Shown here piece after piece: positions 17,002 through 24,942 of a stretch of 45,255 bases of DNA; the stretch's first letter is position 1, and each line of letters opens with the position of its first letter. The stretch comes from Ignavibacteria bacterium GWC2_36_12. Lineage in GTDB: Bacteria > Bacteroidota > Ignavibacteria > Ignavibacteriales > Ignavibacteriaceae. Made by a program: the position numbers and the translations under genes. The stretch covers positions 23,313 through 68,567 of the forward strand of contig MGZZ01000086.1 in assembly GCA_001802795.1 (NCBI GenBank), read 5' to 3'. The notes beneath the pieces were generated by a model that was given only the letters and a program-made list of their open reading frames with translations, had not been told where the DNA came from and searched no databases.

Positions 17002-18396
17002 ATGACAGTAAAGGAAAAAAGAGAGAAAAGAAAAAACTTAAAGCGGGAAAGAATAATTGAAACTGCTTCCGAACTCTTTTCAAAGAAAAGTTATCATGAA
17101 GTTATGATGGATGATGTTGCAAAACTTACTTCAATTGCAAAGGGAACTGTTTACAATTATTTTATTTCTAAAGAAGAACTTTATTACTCTATTCTGAAAC
17201 TGAGGCTGGAAAAGCTAACAAATTCTTTAACCGATAAAATTCGTAGTGAAACCAATTCCATAGATGCTTTACGCTCTTTTGTAACATATTTTTATACGTA
17301 TTTGATGAAATACCGAAGCTTTTTTCTTATATACAGAAAAGAATCTCTAAGAGCAGATAACGGAATATGTGTAGAGCTTCGGTCGCTGGAAAATGAATTA
17401 CGCCGGCAATTAACCGGCATTGTGAAAACAGGCAAGATAAAGGGTTTGTTCAGGAATATAGATGAGGATTTTGCAGTTAATGTAATTCTTGGAAGCATTT
17501 ACGGCACTGTTCACCGGGGAATTGATAACCACATTCCGGAAGAGATTGTAATTAAAGAACGAGAAAAAATTTTCGATTTTATATTACATGGTTTACTCTC
17601 GGGATTTGATAATAACAAGGTGTTCCCTCTTATTAACAAGACAATTGTTATAACAAGAACTGTAGATCAGTCAAAAGAATCGTCTGCAGTATTTAGTGAG
17701 CTTGGCGCTGAGGTGATAATTTTCCCGACACTTGAAATTGTTCCCCCGACAAGCTGGGAACAATTTGATGAGGCGGTTGCGGATAGCACTAAGATTGATT
17801 TCTTAATATTTACTTCTGCACATTCTGTTAAAATGTTTACCAAAAGATGTGCGGAATTAAAAATCGTATTCGATTATAATAAAATAAAAGTGGTTGCCGT
17901 AGGAAGCAAGACCGCCGGCATTTGTAGAAAATCCGGCTTGCCCGTTCATATAATTCCTTCAAAGTTTAGCGGGGAAGCTGTCGTTGACGAGCTTTCGAAA
18001 CATGATCTTAAAGGAAAAGTTGTTTTAATTCCACGATCTGCTCTCGGGCGCGAGGTCTTACCGCAAGGGCTTCGTGAGCTTGGCGCTGTTATAAAATCAG
18101 TCCCGGTTTATAATGTTTCGCTTCCCGCCGGGGACAGCATCAAAGAAAACATTGACCGACTAAATGCAGGAAATCCCGATCTTTTCATTTTTACAAGTCC
18201 TTCTACATTTGAGAACTTTCTACAGATAATGAAGATCGAAGACCCGGTTAGATTTTTTAAGGGGTACCTTATCGCGGCAATTGGTCCCACTACAAAATCA
18301 TCAATTGAAGAAAGGCGGGTTAGTGTGGATATTATTCCGGATGAATTTACAAACGAAGGACTTGCTAAAGCTATTGTCGATCATTATAAAAAGTAG
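17002..18396 (+). CDS. hemD: TetR-type regulator fused to uroporphyrinogen-III synthase (HemD)
   Basis: A 464-residue two-part protein. Residues 12-201 form a TetR-family regulator: the helix-turn-helix is about 34-57 (MMDDVAKLTSIAKGTVYNYF), followed by SKEELYYSIL and a helical ligand/dimer domain. Residues 212-464 form uroporphyrinogen-III synthase (KTIVITRTVDQSKE at the start, FTSAHSV, VVAVGSKTA, FIFTSPSTFENF, AAIGPTTKSSIEE). It would cyclise hydroxymethylbilane with inversion of ring D. The linker is only about ten residues. The reading frame is unbroken. A GTG at 17620 (V207) could be an internal start for free HemD, but no ribosome site precedes it. HemD is normally about 250 residues and stands alone. 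A palindrome 38 bases downstream is a candidate target. Confidence 0.9.
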   Translation: MTVKEKREKRKNLKRERIIETASELFSKKSYHEVMMDDVAKLTSIAKGTVYNYFISKEELYYSILKLRLEKLTNSLTDKIRSETNSIDALRSFVTYFYTYLMKYRSFFLIYRKESLRADNGICVELRSLENELRRQLTGIVKTGKIKGLFRNIDEDFAVNVILGSIYGTVHRGIDNHIPEEIVIKEREKIFDFILHGLLSGFDNNKVFPLINKTIVITRTVDQSKESSAVFSELGAEVIIFPTLEIVPPTSWEQFDEAVADSTKIDFLIFTSAHSVKMFTKRCAELKIVFDYNKIKVVAVGSKTAGICRKSGLPVHIIPSKFSGEAVVDELSKHDLKGKVVLIPRSALGREVLPQGLRELGAVIKSVPVYNVSLPAGDSIKENIDRLNAGNPDLFIFTSPSTFENFLQIMKIEDPVRFFKGYLIAAIGPTTKSSIEERRVSVDIIPDEFTNEGLAKAIVDHYKK

Positions 18397-18400
18397 TGAG

Positions 18401-18450
18401 AACCTTCAAAGTTAAAGAATCGCAAACGATGTGCTAACCTTGAAGGTTAG
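18401..18450. promoter_or_regulatory. Two palindromic operator-like sites between tetR-hemD and hemE
   Basis: CTAACCTTGAAGGTTAG (18434-18450) is a perfect 17-base palindrome centred at 18442. AACCTTCAAAGTT (18401-18413) is an imperfect copy with one mismatched pair, centred 35 bases upstream. The size and symmetry suit a TetR-family operator, and the neighbouring gene encodes a TetR domain. The same bases could also form an RNA hairpin (AACCTTCAA with TTGAAGGTT). Role is inferred. Confidence 0.5.
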
Positions 18451-18468
18451 AACGAAAAGGGAAATAAC

Positions 18469-19533
18469 TTGAACAAAATTAAAAACGATATTTTTCTAAG
18501 AGCTTGCAGGAAACAACCTGTCGAACGCACCCCGATATGGATTATGCGGCAGGCTGGAAGATATTTACCCGAGTACCGGGCTATTCGCCAAAAAGCAGAT
18601 TTTCTTACAATGTGTAAAACTCCTGAGCTTGCTGCTGAAGTAACAATACAACCGGTTGATATTATTGGAGTTGATGCTGCAATTATCTTTTCTGATATTC
18701 TTGTAATTCCCGAAGCAATGGGAATGAAGCTTGAAATGCACGAGGGAAAAGGACCAATCTTTCACAAACCAATACGAAACGAAAATGATGCGAAAAGTTT
18801 AAAGAAAATTGATCCCGCAAAAGATTTAAAATATGTTCTTGATGCAGTTTCGCTAACTAAAAAAGAATTGAATGGAAGAGTCCCATTAATCGGTTTCAGT
18901 GGTTCGCCATGGACGCTTCTCACTTACATGGTAGAAGGAAAAGGCTCAAAGAATTTTTCCAGTGTAAAAAGTTTAATCTATAATAATCCTTCGCTTGCTC
19001 ATTCGGTTCTTTCCAGGCTTGCTGACGCCGTTACAGATTTTCTCTCGGCAAAGATTGAAGCCGGTGCTGATGCCGTACAGATTTTCGATACCTGGGCAGG
19101 AATTCTTTCACAAAATGATTTCGAGGAATTTTCTCTACAGTATATTGAAATGATTGTCTCAAATATTAAAAGAAAGAAAGAGCCTGTTCTCTATTTCCCC
19201 AAGGGAGTTCATTTCAAGCTTAGAAAACTATCTCGCTGCGGGGCTGATGTTATTAGTCTCGACTGGACAATGAATATTGGAAAGGTCAGGGAAAAAATAG
19301 GAAAAACCGTTGCTTTGCAGGGAAATCTCGATCCGGCTGTTCTTTATGCCGGCAAAGAAAAAATTAAAGAAGAGGCAAACAAAATACTCGGTTTATACGG
19401 TGAAGGAAGCGGACATATTTTTAATCTGGGTCACGGTATTTTACCGGATGTTGATCCGGAGAATGCCAGGTATCTGGTAAAAGTTGTAAAAGAAGAAAGC
19501 GGAAAATATCATAAACAAAGTGAAAAGGCTTGA
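18469..19533 (+). CDS. hemE: Uroporphyrinogen decarboxylase
   Basis: A 354-residue TIM-barrel enzyme that removes four carboxyl groups from uroporphyrinogen III to give coproporphyrinogen III. The N-terminal signature PIWIMRQAGRYLPEYR (about 22-37) holds the substrate-binding arginines. DAAIIFSDILVIPEAMG carries the key Asp, and GFSGSPWTLLTYMVEG and FNLGHGILPDVDPENA are also conserved. The start is TTG at 18469 with AAAAGGG eight bases upstream; no ATG lies before the signature. It sits 72 bases after tetR-hemD behind the palindromic sites, so it may be controlled separately. HemN, the next enzyme, is encoded directly downstream. Confidence 0.95.
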   Translation: MNKIKNDIFLRACRKQPVERTPIWIMRQAGRYLPEYRAIRQKADFLTMCKTPELAAEVTIQPVDIIGVDAAIIFSDILVIPEAMGMKLEMHEGKGPIFHKPIRNENDAKSLKKIDPAKDLKYVLDAVSLTKKELNGRVPLIGFSGSPWTLLTYMVEGKGSKNFSSVKSLIYNNPSLAHSVLSRLADAVTDFLSAKIEAGADAVQIFDTWAGILSQNDFEEFSLQYIEMIVSNIKRKKEPVLYFPKGVHFKLRKLSRCGADVISLDWTMNIGKVREKIGKTVALQGNLDPAVLYAGKEKIKEEANKILGLYGEGSGHIFNLGHGILPDVDPENARYLVKVVKEESGKYHKQSEKA

Positions 19534-19540
19534 TTGTATG

Positions 19541-19576
19541 ATTGCATGAATGCATGTTACAACCATGTCATGCAAT
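19541..19576 (+). repeat. Bulged hairpin between hemE and hemN
   Basis: ATTGCATGA (19541-19549) pairs perfectly with TCATGCAAT (19568-19576). An inner CATG/CATG pair (19553-19556, 19564-19567) continues the stem past a 3-base bulge, leaving a 7-base loop. Further TGCAA/CATGCAA copies follow to 19592. There is no T-run, so it is more likely an mRNA processing or stability element, or a degenerate repeat, than a terminator. Confidence 0.4.
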
Positions 19577-19615
19577 AATGCAACCATGCAAACGATAGAG
19601 TAAAGGGAGTAAAAC

Positions 19616-20992
19616 ATGTTTGAAATAGATTTAGCAAAATTTAAGAAATACGATAAACCGGGTCCACGGTACACAAGCTACCCTACCGCTCCACAGTTTA
19701 ATGAAAACTTTAAAGCCGAACAGTTTCTTGATGAAATAATAAAAACTAATTATGGAGAGAATCTGCCGGATTTATCTCTTTATGTTCATCTTCCTTACTG
19801 CGATACACTCTGCTATTTCTGCGGATGCAATATGATTATTACAAGGAACCGCGGCAGAGTAGGCGATTATGTGGGCTACATAAAAAAAGAAATGGATTTG
19901 ATGAGAAGCTACCTGCTTACAGACAGAAAAGTCACGCAGCTTCACTGGGGCGGCGGAACACCGACACACCTTAATCCTGATGAAATCGCCGATCTTGCTT
20001 CATTCACTAACATATCATTCAATATTAAGGAAGAATCTGAAAATAGCTGCGAGATCGATCCACGCGGACTTACAAAAGAACATCTTTCGGCTTTGCGCAG
20101 CAACGGCTTTAACAGGATAAGCATGGGTGTGCAGGACTTTAATGAAAAAGTACAGAAGTATGTTAACCGCATACAACCTGAAGATATGACAAGGCAAACA
20201 GTGCAATGGGTAAGAGAGCTTGGATTTAAAAGCATTAACCTCGATTTGATATACGGACTTCCGTTTCAATCAGTTTACTCATTTGCAGAGACAGTTGAAA
20301 AGATAATTGATATTTCTCCCGACAGGATTGCAGTATTTAATTATGCGCACGTTCCCTGGATGAAAAAACATATGGCGCTTATCCACAAAGAAGATTTGCC
20401 GGCGCCGGAAGTTAAGCTCGATATACTGAAGACAACAATTGAACAGCTTACCGGTGCGGGTTATGTTTTTATAGGAATGGATCATTTTGCAAAACCGGGA
20501 GATGATCTTTCAGTCGCCTTAAAGGAAAAGAAGCTCTACAGGAACTTCCAGGGATACAGTACAAATGCAGATGCCGATCTTTATGCGTTCGGCATTACGG
20601 GCATAAGCCAATTGCAGAATGTTTATGCGCAGAACTACAAGACAGAAAGAGAATATTACAAGCTGCTCGATGAAGAAACTCTCCCGACAAATAAGGGTTA
20701 CCGGCTTACTGAAGACGACCATATCCGCCGTTTTGTTATTATGCGGCTGATGTGCGACTTTGAACTGAACTTTGCACAAGTTGAGGAGAAGTTTAAAATT
20801 AAATTTAAAGATTATTTCTCGTGGGGATTAAACAACCTTAAGGAGATGGAAGAGGATAACCTTTTAGAAATCTCCGGCAGCGGAATAAAAATAAAAGATA
20901 TGGGAAGGCTCCTTATCCGTAACATAGCTATGAATTTTGACGGTTTTATAGAGAGGAAAGAAGATACTGCGAAGTATTCGAGAACAGTGTGA
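19616..20992 (+). CDS. hemN: Oxygen-independent coproporphyrinogen III oxidase
   Basis: A 458-residue radical-SAM enzyme that decarboxylates two propionates of coproporphyrinogen III to give protoporphyrinogen IX without oxygen. The cluster-binding Cys set is C62-x3-C66-x2-C69 in YCDTLCYFCGCN, with the extra C71 typical of true HemN. The N-terminal GPRYTSYPTAPQF is specific for HemN rather than the HemW lookalikes. GGGTPTHL and the C-terminal HemN domain are present. ATG 19616 has AAAGGGAG eight bases upstream. It ends the first heme gene block; a restriction-modification pair follows. Confidence 0.95.
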   Translation: MFEIDLAKFKKYDKPGPRYTSYPTAPQFNENFKAEQFLDEIIKTNYGENLPDLSLYVHLPYCDTLCYFCGCNMIITRNRGRVGDYVGYIKKEMDLMRSYLLTDRKVTQLHWGGGTPTHLNPDEIADLASFTNISFNIKEESENSCEIDPRGLTKEHLSALRSNGFNRISMGVQDFNEKVQKYVNRIQPEDMTRQTVQWVRELGFKSINLDLIYGLPFQSVYSFAETVEKIIDISPDRIAVFNYAHVPWMKKHMALIHKEDLPAPEVKLDILKTTIEQLTGAGYVFIGMDHFAKPGDDLSVALKEKKLYRNFQGYSTNADADLYAFGITGISQLQNVYAQNYKTEREYYKLLDEETLPTNKGYRLTEDDHIRRFVIMRLMCDFELNFAQVEEKFKIKFKDYFSWGLNNLKEMEEDNLLEISGSGIKIKDMGRLLIRNIAMNFDGFIERKEDTAKYSRTV

Positions 20993-21070
20993 GCTTAATG
21001 TTACATGTAATATTGATTATTTTTATATTGGAATAAAACAAAACTCAAATTATAATTCCTCGAACACTAT

Positions 21071-22012
21071 ATGAAAATTAAAGAGCCCCTTTTCGATTAT
21101 TTAGATAGAAATGTAAAGTATAAAATTTTGAACGGGGATGCTTTAAAAGAATTAGAAAATTTCGAAAATAAAAAATTCGATTTGATCATCACTTCACCAC
21201 CTTATAACATTGGGAAAGAATACGAAACAAAAAAATCAATTGAAGAATATCTCAAAACACAAGAAAAAATAATTGAATTACTTATTGACAAACTATCCGA
21301 CAGGGGAAGCATTTGTTGGGAAGTGGGAAATTACGTTGAAAAGTCAGAGGTCTATCCACTAGACATTTTTTATTATCAGATATTTAAGAAGCTCAAACTA
21401 AAACTACGAAATAGGATTGTCTGGCATTTCGGACATGGACTTCATTCTTCCAAAAGATTTTCTGGAAGATATGAAACAATCCTTTGGTTCTCGAAAACGG
21501 ATAACCATATTTTTAACCTTGATGCTGTAAGAGTTCCTTCAAAATATCCGGGAAAGAGACATTTCAAGGGACCTAATAAAGGGAAACCCTCCGGTAATCC
21601 AAATGGGAAAAATCCTTCTGATATTTGGGAGATTGTTCAGAAAGATTGGGAAAATGAATTGTGGGATATTCCTAATGTAAAAAGTAATCATCCCGAAAAA
21701 ACTATTCATCAATGCCAGTTCCCCGTAGAACTTGTTGAAAGATGTATATTAGCGTTAACAAACGAAAAGGAAAGTTGGGTATTAGATCCCTTTGCAGGTG
21801 TTGGTTCTACAATTATTGCAGCTATCAAAAATAATAGAAATGCTGTGGGAATAGAAAAAGAAAAAAAATATTGCAAGATCGCAGAAGAAAGAATCAATGA
21901 TCTAAAGGACGGAAAACTAAAGATACGTCCTATTAATAAACCAATTCATATTCCATCAAAAAATGATAAGGTTGCTCAGGTTCCAACCGAGTGGCTTTCG
22001 CTTAATTTATAA
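21071..22012 (+). CDS. Type II DNA methyltransferase, probably N4-cytosine specific
   Basis: A 313-residue S-adenosylmethionine-dependent DNA methyltransferase of the beta class. The catalytic motif TSPPYNIG (41-48) precedes the cofactor motif DPFAGVGST (239-247), which fixes the class. The Ser at the second position of the catalytic motif favours N4-cytosine over N6-adenine methylation (usually DPPY). The target recognition region is the Lys/Gly/Pro-rich stretch at about 155-185. It overlaps the next gene by one base (TAATG); that gene looks like a BglII-type nuclease, and BglII's own partner is an N4-cytosine methyltransferase. It would protect the host from that nuclease. Exact target unknown. 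Confidence 0.87.
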   Translation: MKIKEPLFDYLDRNVKYKILNGDALKELENFENKKFDLIITSPPYNIGKEYETKKSIEEYLKTQEKIIELLIDKLSDRGSICWEVGNYVEKSEVYPLDIFYYQIFKKLKLKLRNRIVWHFGHGLHSSKRFSGRYETILWFSKTDNHIFNLDAVRVPSKYPGKRHFKGPNKGKPSGNPNGKNPSDIWEIVQKDWENELWDIPNVKSNHPEKTIHQCQFPVELVERCILALTNEKESWVLDPFAGVGSTIIAAIKNNRNAVGIEKEKKYCKIAEERINDLKDGKLKIRPINKPIHIPSKNDKVAQVPTEWLSLNL

Positions 22013-22626
22013 TGAAAATAGCTGAAATCTATTCACATCTAAATGGGGAAGAATATCTTATAGTTCACCACAAATCTCTATACAATGAAATTAACAAAGT
22101 AATAAACGATGTTAACGCAAATGCTTTGATGACCAAAATTAGCAAAGAAAAAACCATGCGTGGGAAAATGTTGTATAATCCTATTGCTTTGAATAAGACC
22201 TTCAACGAGAAATTTAGAAAATTAAGCTGGAATGAAACTCGCTATAAGTATTACGTTACTACGGACAGAAAATATATGGAAGAAATGCTCACTCTTTCAT
22301 ATCAGGAACAAAAAGAGTTTTTAATTTCAAAGGGAATAACATCACCAATCTCTTCGTATAAGCAAACTGATTTCGTGAAAAATAGAATTGCCGTTGAGGT
22401 ACAATTTGGCAAGTATGCTTTTGTTGCATTTGATTTATTTGTTAAACATTTACTTTTTTACTCTGGCGGAATTATAAATGTTGGTGTAGAAATTTTACCA
22501 ATAAAAAAGATGCAATCAATTATGTCTTCCGGTGTAGCTTATTATGAGGGAGAGGTTTATAATATTTTAAGGCACGGAAGAAGCAATCCTCCAGTGCCAC
22601 TATTAATTATTGGGATTGAACCATAA
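22012..22626 (+). CDS. BglII-family type II restriction endonuclease (predicted)
   Basis: A 204-residue protein with the PD-(D/E)XK arrangement of BglII. D120, E129 and Q131 lie in TDFVKNRIAVEVQFGKYAF, the same +9 and +11 spacing as the BglII catalytic residues D84, E93 and Q95. The unusual Gln in place of the common Lys is what marks this family. BglII itself is about 223 residues. The one-base overlap with a methyltransferase gene is the usual layout of a type II restriction-modification pair. BglII cuts AGATCT, but the specificity here cannot be assumed; AGATCT occurs several times in this window (for example near 1918, 3090 and 6147), as a methylated genome allows. Confidence 0.78.
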   Translation: MKIAEIYSHLNGEEYLIVHHKSLYNEINKVINDVNANALMTKISKEKTMRGKMLYNPIALNKTFNEKFRKLSWNETRYKYYVTTDRKYMEEMLTLSYQEQKEFLISKGITSPISSYKQTDFVKNRIAVEVQFGKYAFVAFDLFVKHLLFYSGGIINVGVEILPIKKMQSIMSSGVAYYEGEVYNILRHGRSNPPVPLLIIGIEP

Positions 22627-22683
22627 GCTTCATTGATATTCCCAACTACAAAATATAACTTAAAATAAAAGCCTGTATCACCC

Positions 22684-23094
22684 ATGTCAAACTTCCTTAA
22701 ATCAAACGACTTTGGGATTGTTATTGTGCGGGTAACAGTAGGATTGCTTTTGCTGCCTCATGGTATTTCCAAACTTATTAACGGTATAGACTTTCTTGGA
22801 GAATTGCTTTCTAAAGTCAGCCTGCCGCCGGTAATGCGTTACGGAGTATTTATAGGAGAAATAATCGCCCCTATACTTTTAGTAATTGGTTATAGAACAC
22901 GCATTGCAGCATTATTTGTAGCGTTCAATATGTTTATGACAGTATATTTAGCTCACCGGGAGTTGGCTTTTACCATAAAGAGTTCGGGCAGTTGGGCAAT
23001 TGAATTAAATGCTCTCTTCTTCTTTGGCGCACTTGCTCTTTTCTTTACAGGCGGCGGGAAATACTGTGTTTCATCAAAAAGCACCTGGGATTAA
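22684..23094 (+). CDS. DoxX-family membrane protein
   Basis: A 136-residue protein with four hydrophobic helices and the DoxX family pattern: IVRVTVGLLLLPHGISKL at the N-terminus, IAPILLVIGYRTRIAALFVAF in the middle, and a C-terminal GGGKYCV. DoxX proteins are small quinone-linked or redox-stress membrane proteins whose exact activity varies, so no reaction is assigned. It lies 57 bases after the nuclease gene, possibly with its own promoter, and has no evident link to the restriction system. Confidence 0.8.
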   Translation: MSNFLKSNDFGIVIVRVTVGLLLLPHGISKLINGIDFLGELLSKVSLPPVMRYGVFIGEIIAPILLVIGYRTRIAALFVAFNMFMTVYLAHRELAFTIKSSGSWAIELNALFFFGALALFFTGGGKYCVSSKSTWD

Positions 23095-23321
23095 AAATAA
23101 AAATTGATGCTGCTGCACGAAAGAATCTTCTCCTTAACCCGGAATGACCATTTTTATTTAATTTTTTCGTCTTTATTTGCTGTTCTAATTAGTTTGATTT
23201 AAAGCCGAATAAAAATTATCTTGCATCACCTGCTTAAAAATACAGATACTCTTTTTCTCATTCTGATTTTTAATCTACAGGGATAATTATTATATATAAA
23301 ACATTTTTTCAGGAGTATCTA

Positions 23322-23663
23322 ATGAACATTTATGTCGGCAATCTCGCCTCTGACGTTTCAGAGGAAGACCTTACGAATCTCTTTTCACAGTACGGTCAGG
23401 TTAAAGAAGCCAAAATTATTCGTGACATGTTTTCTCAACAATCGAGGGGATTCGGATTTGTAGAGATGCCCGGACAGACTGATGCGCAGAATGCTATTAA
23501 GGAACTAAACACCAAGGAATTAAAAGGAAAGAATCTTGTGGTTAACGAAGCCCGACCGAAAAGAGACCGGGATAACAGGGGCAATAGAAGAGGCGGTGGT
23601 GGTAGCGGCGGCGGTGGCGGAAGAGGATTTAGCCGCGGCGGTGGTGGCGGGCGAGGAAGATAA
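23322..23663 (+). CDS. RRM RNA-binding protein with Gly/Arg-rich tail
   Basis: A 113-residue protein. Residues 1-78 form one RNA recognition motif with RNP2 IYVGNL (3-8) and RNP1 RGFGFVEM (42-49). Residues 80-113 are a basic Arg/Gly tail with GGGGSGGGGGRG-type repeats. Bacterial proteins of this kind (cold-induced Rbp proteins of cyanobacteria and Bacteroidota) bind RNA and are often raised at low temperature. ATG 23322 is preceded by CAGGAG at good spacing. The 227-base upstream gap could include a long 5' leader, as in cold-shock genes. A strong terminator follows directly, so it is a single-gene unit. Confidence 0.9.
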   Translation: MNIYVGNLASDVSEEDLTNLFSQYGQVKEAKIIRDMFSQQSRGFGFVEMPGQTDAQNAIKELNTKELKGKNLVVNEARPKRDRDNRGNRRGGGGSGGGGGRGFSRGGGGGRGR

Positions 23664-23691
23664 ATTCTTTCGTCATTCTTTTAGTGAAATT

Positions 23692-23722
23692 AAAGGACAG
23701 CATAATTGGCTGTCCTTTTTAA
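23692..23722 (+). terminator. Rho-independent terminator after the RRM gene
   Basis: AAAGGACAGC (23692-23701) and GCTGTCCTTT (23709-23718) are perfect 10-base arms with a 7-base loop and trailing Ts, 29 bases past the stop codon. Confidence 0.88.
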
Positions 23723-23789
23723 TTAATATGCAGGCATCAATAAAACCTTAAGCCATTCTGAGGGAACGGAGTTACTGAAGAATCTTAAA

Positions 23790-24509
23790 ATGATGAATAG
23801 AAAAATCAAAATTGGTTTAATCGGTGATTACAATCCCGGTGTTACTGCACACATTGCTATCCCAAAGGCACTTCGGTTATCTTCAGAAAAATTAAATTGC
23901 GCAGTCGAATATTTCTGGCTAAACACCGATCTTATAACGAAAGAATATTTTAATGAATTAAATTCTTTTAATGGGTTGTGGGCTGTGCCGGCTTCTCCAT
24001 ATAAAGATATGAAAGGAGCCTTGTCTGCAATAAAATTTGCGAGAGAAAATAATATTCCTTTTCTCGGAACCTGCGGGGGTTTTCAACATACCATAATTGA
24101 GTATTTCAGAAACATAGTCGGGATTAAAAATGCTGATCATCCCGAATCAAACCCGGAAACCTCAGCCCCTGTAATTTCTGCATTATCCTGCTCAATGGTT
24201 GAAAAGAACGGGGATATATTCATCGAAGAAGGCTCCTTTACTAAAAAGATTTTTAATGCCGGTAAAACAAATGAGACCTACCACTGCAATTATGGATTCA
24301 ACCAAAATTACCTGGAACAGCTGAAAGGAAGTGATCTGAAAATTTCCGGTTATGATGAAAATAAAGAAGTAAGAATTGTCGAGTTGAAGAATCACCCGTT
24401 TTTTATAGCAACGTTATTTCAACCCGAAAGATCATCGCTACAAAACAAAAACCATCCTTTAATAGATGCTTTTGCAGAAGCAGCAATTAATAAAGCCGCG
24501 TCATTTTGA
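23790..24509 (+). CDS. CTP-synthase-like class I glutamine amidotransferase homologue lacking the catalytic His
   Basis: A 239-residue protein like the glutaminase half of CTP synthase but with no synthase domain. The start KIGLIGDYNPGVTAH and the nucleophile elbow LGTCGGFQH (C95) match the family. At the position of the His-x-Glu of the Cys-His-Glu triad it reads FQPE (Q211-P-E213), so the His is replaced by Gln. Similar stand-alone CTP-synthase-like proteins with FQPE occur in databases, to my recollection. The protein may therefore be a non-hydrolysing or altered amidotransferase. Substrate unknown. The last nine bases overlap tail to tail with the opposite gene. Confidence 0.75.
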   Translation: MMNRKIKIGLIGDYNPGVTAHIAIPKALRLSSEKLNCAVEYFWLNTDLITKEYFNELNSFNGLWAVPASPYKDMKGALSAIKFARENNIPFLGTCGGFQHTIIEYFRNIVGIKNADHPESNPETSAPVISALSCSMVEKNGDIFIEEGSFTKKIFNAGKTNETYHCNYGFNQNYLEQLKGSDLKISGYDENKEVRIVELKNHPFFIATLFQPERSSLQNKNHPLIDAFAEAAINKAASF

Positions 24510-24929
24510 TTCGAGATATTCCTTAATGCTTGTGCCTATAATCTGATTCCATCCTTCTACAAAATTTTCTCTGGCAAGATCGGGGTTTTCTGTCCCAAAA
24601 CTTTCAATTCCTTCATGGGTTAATTTCAGCTTTGTTCGGTTTCCTTCTTCAAAAAGTTCAAATGTTACAAGGCTATTTCCGGGATAACCATCGTACCTCC
24701 ACGAATAAGAAAGTTTTTTGCCCGGTATTACTTCGGTTATTTTACACAAATGCAGGTAGCTTTTATCATCTTTTCCACCCTCAAACTGAAACTCAAAACC
24801 AACCGTAGGTTTAAACTCTGAAATATCGAAATACCACAGCTTCATATCTTCCGTATTGGTAATTGCCTTCCAGACTTTTGAAGTTGATACATTTAATAAG
24901 ACTTCTTTTACTATTGTTTCATCTTTCAT
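24501..24929 (-). CDS. SRPBCC / AHSA1-type (START-like) domain protein
   Basis: A 142-residue single-domain protein of the AHSA1 branch of the START-like helix-grip fold. It begins IVKEVLLNVSTSKVWKAITNTEDMKLWY and ends with LTHEGIES.....FVEGWNQIIGTSIKEYL, both typical. Such proteins bind hydrophobic ligands or act as co-chaperone-like factors; many are encoded next to ArsR regulators, but none is present here. Its ligand is unknown. It overlaps the opposite gene by nine bases and is 13 bases downstream of the GT9 gene on the same strand, so those two are probably co-transcribed. Confidence 0.82.
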   Translation of the reverse strand: MKDETIVKEVLLNVSTSKVWKAITNTEDMKLWYFDISEFKPTVGFEFQFEGGKDDKSYLHLCKITEVIPGKKLSYSWRYDGYPGNSLVTFELFEEGNRTKLKLTHEGIESFGTENPDLARENFVEGWNQIIGTSIKEYLESK

Positions 24930-24942
24930 CGTACCTTCTCCA

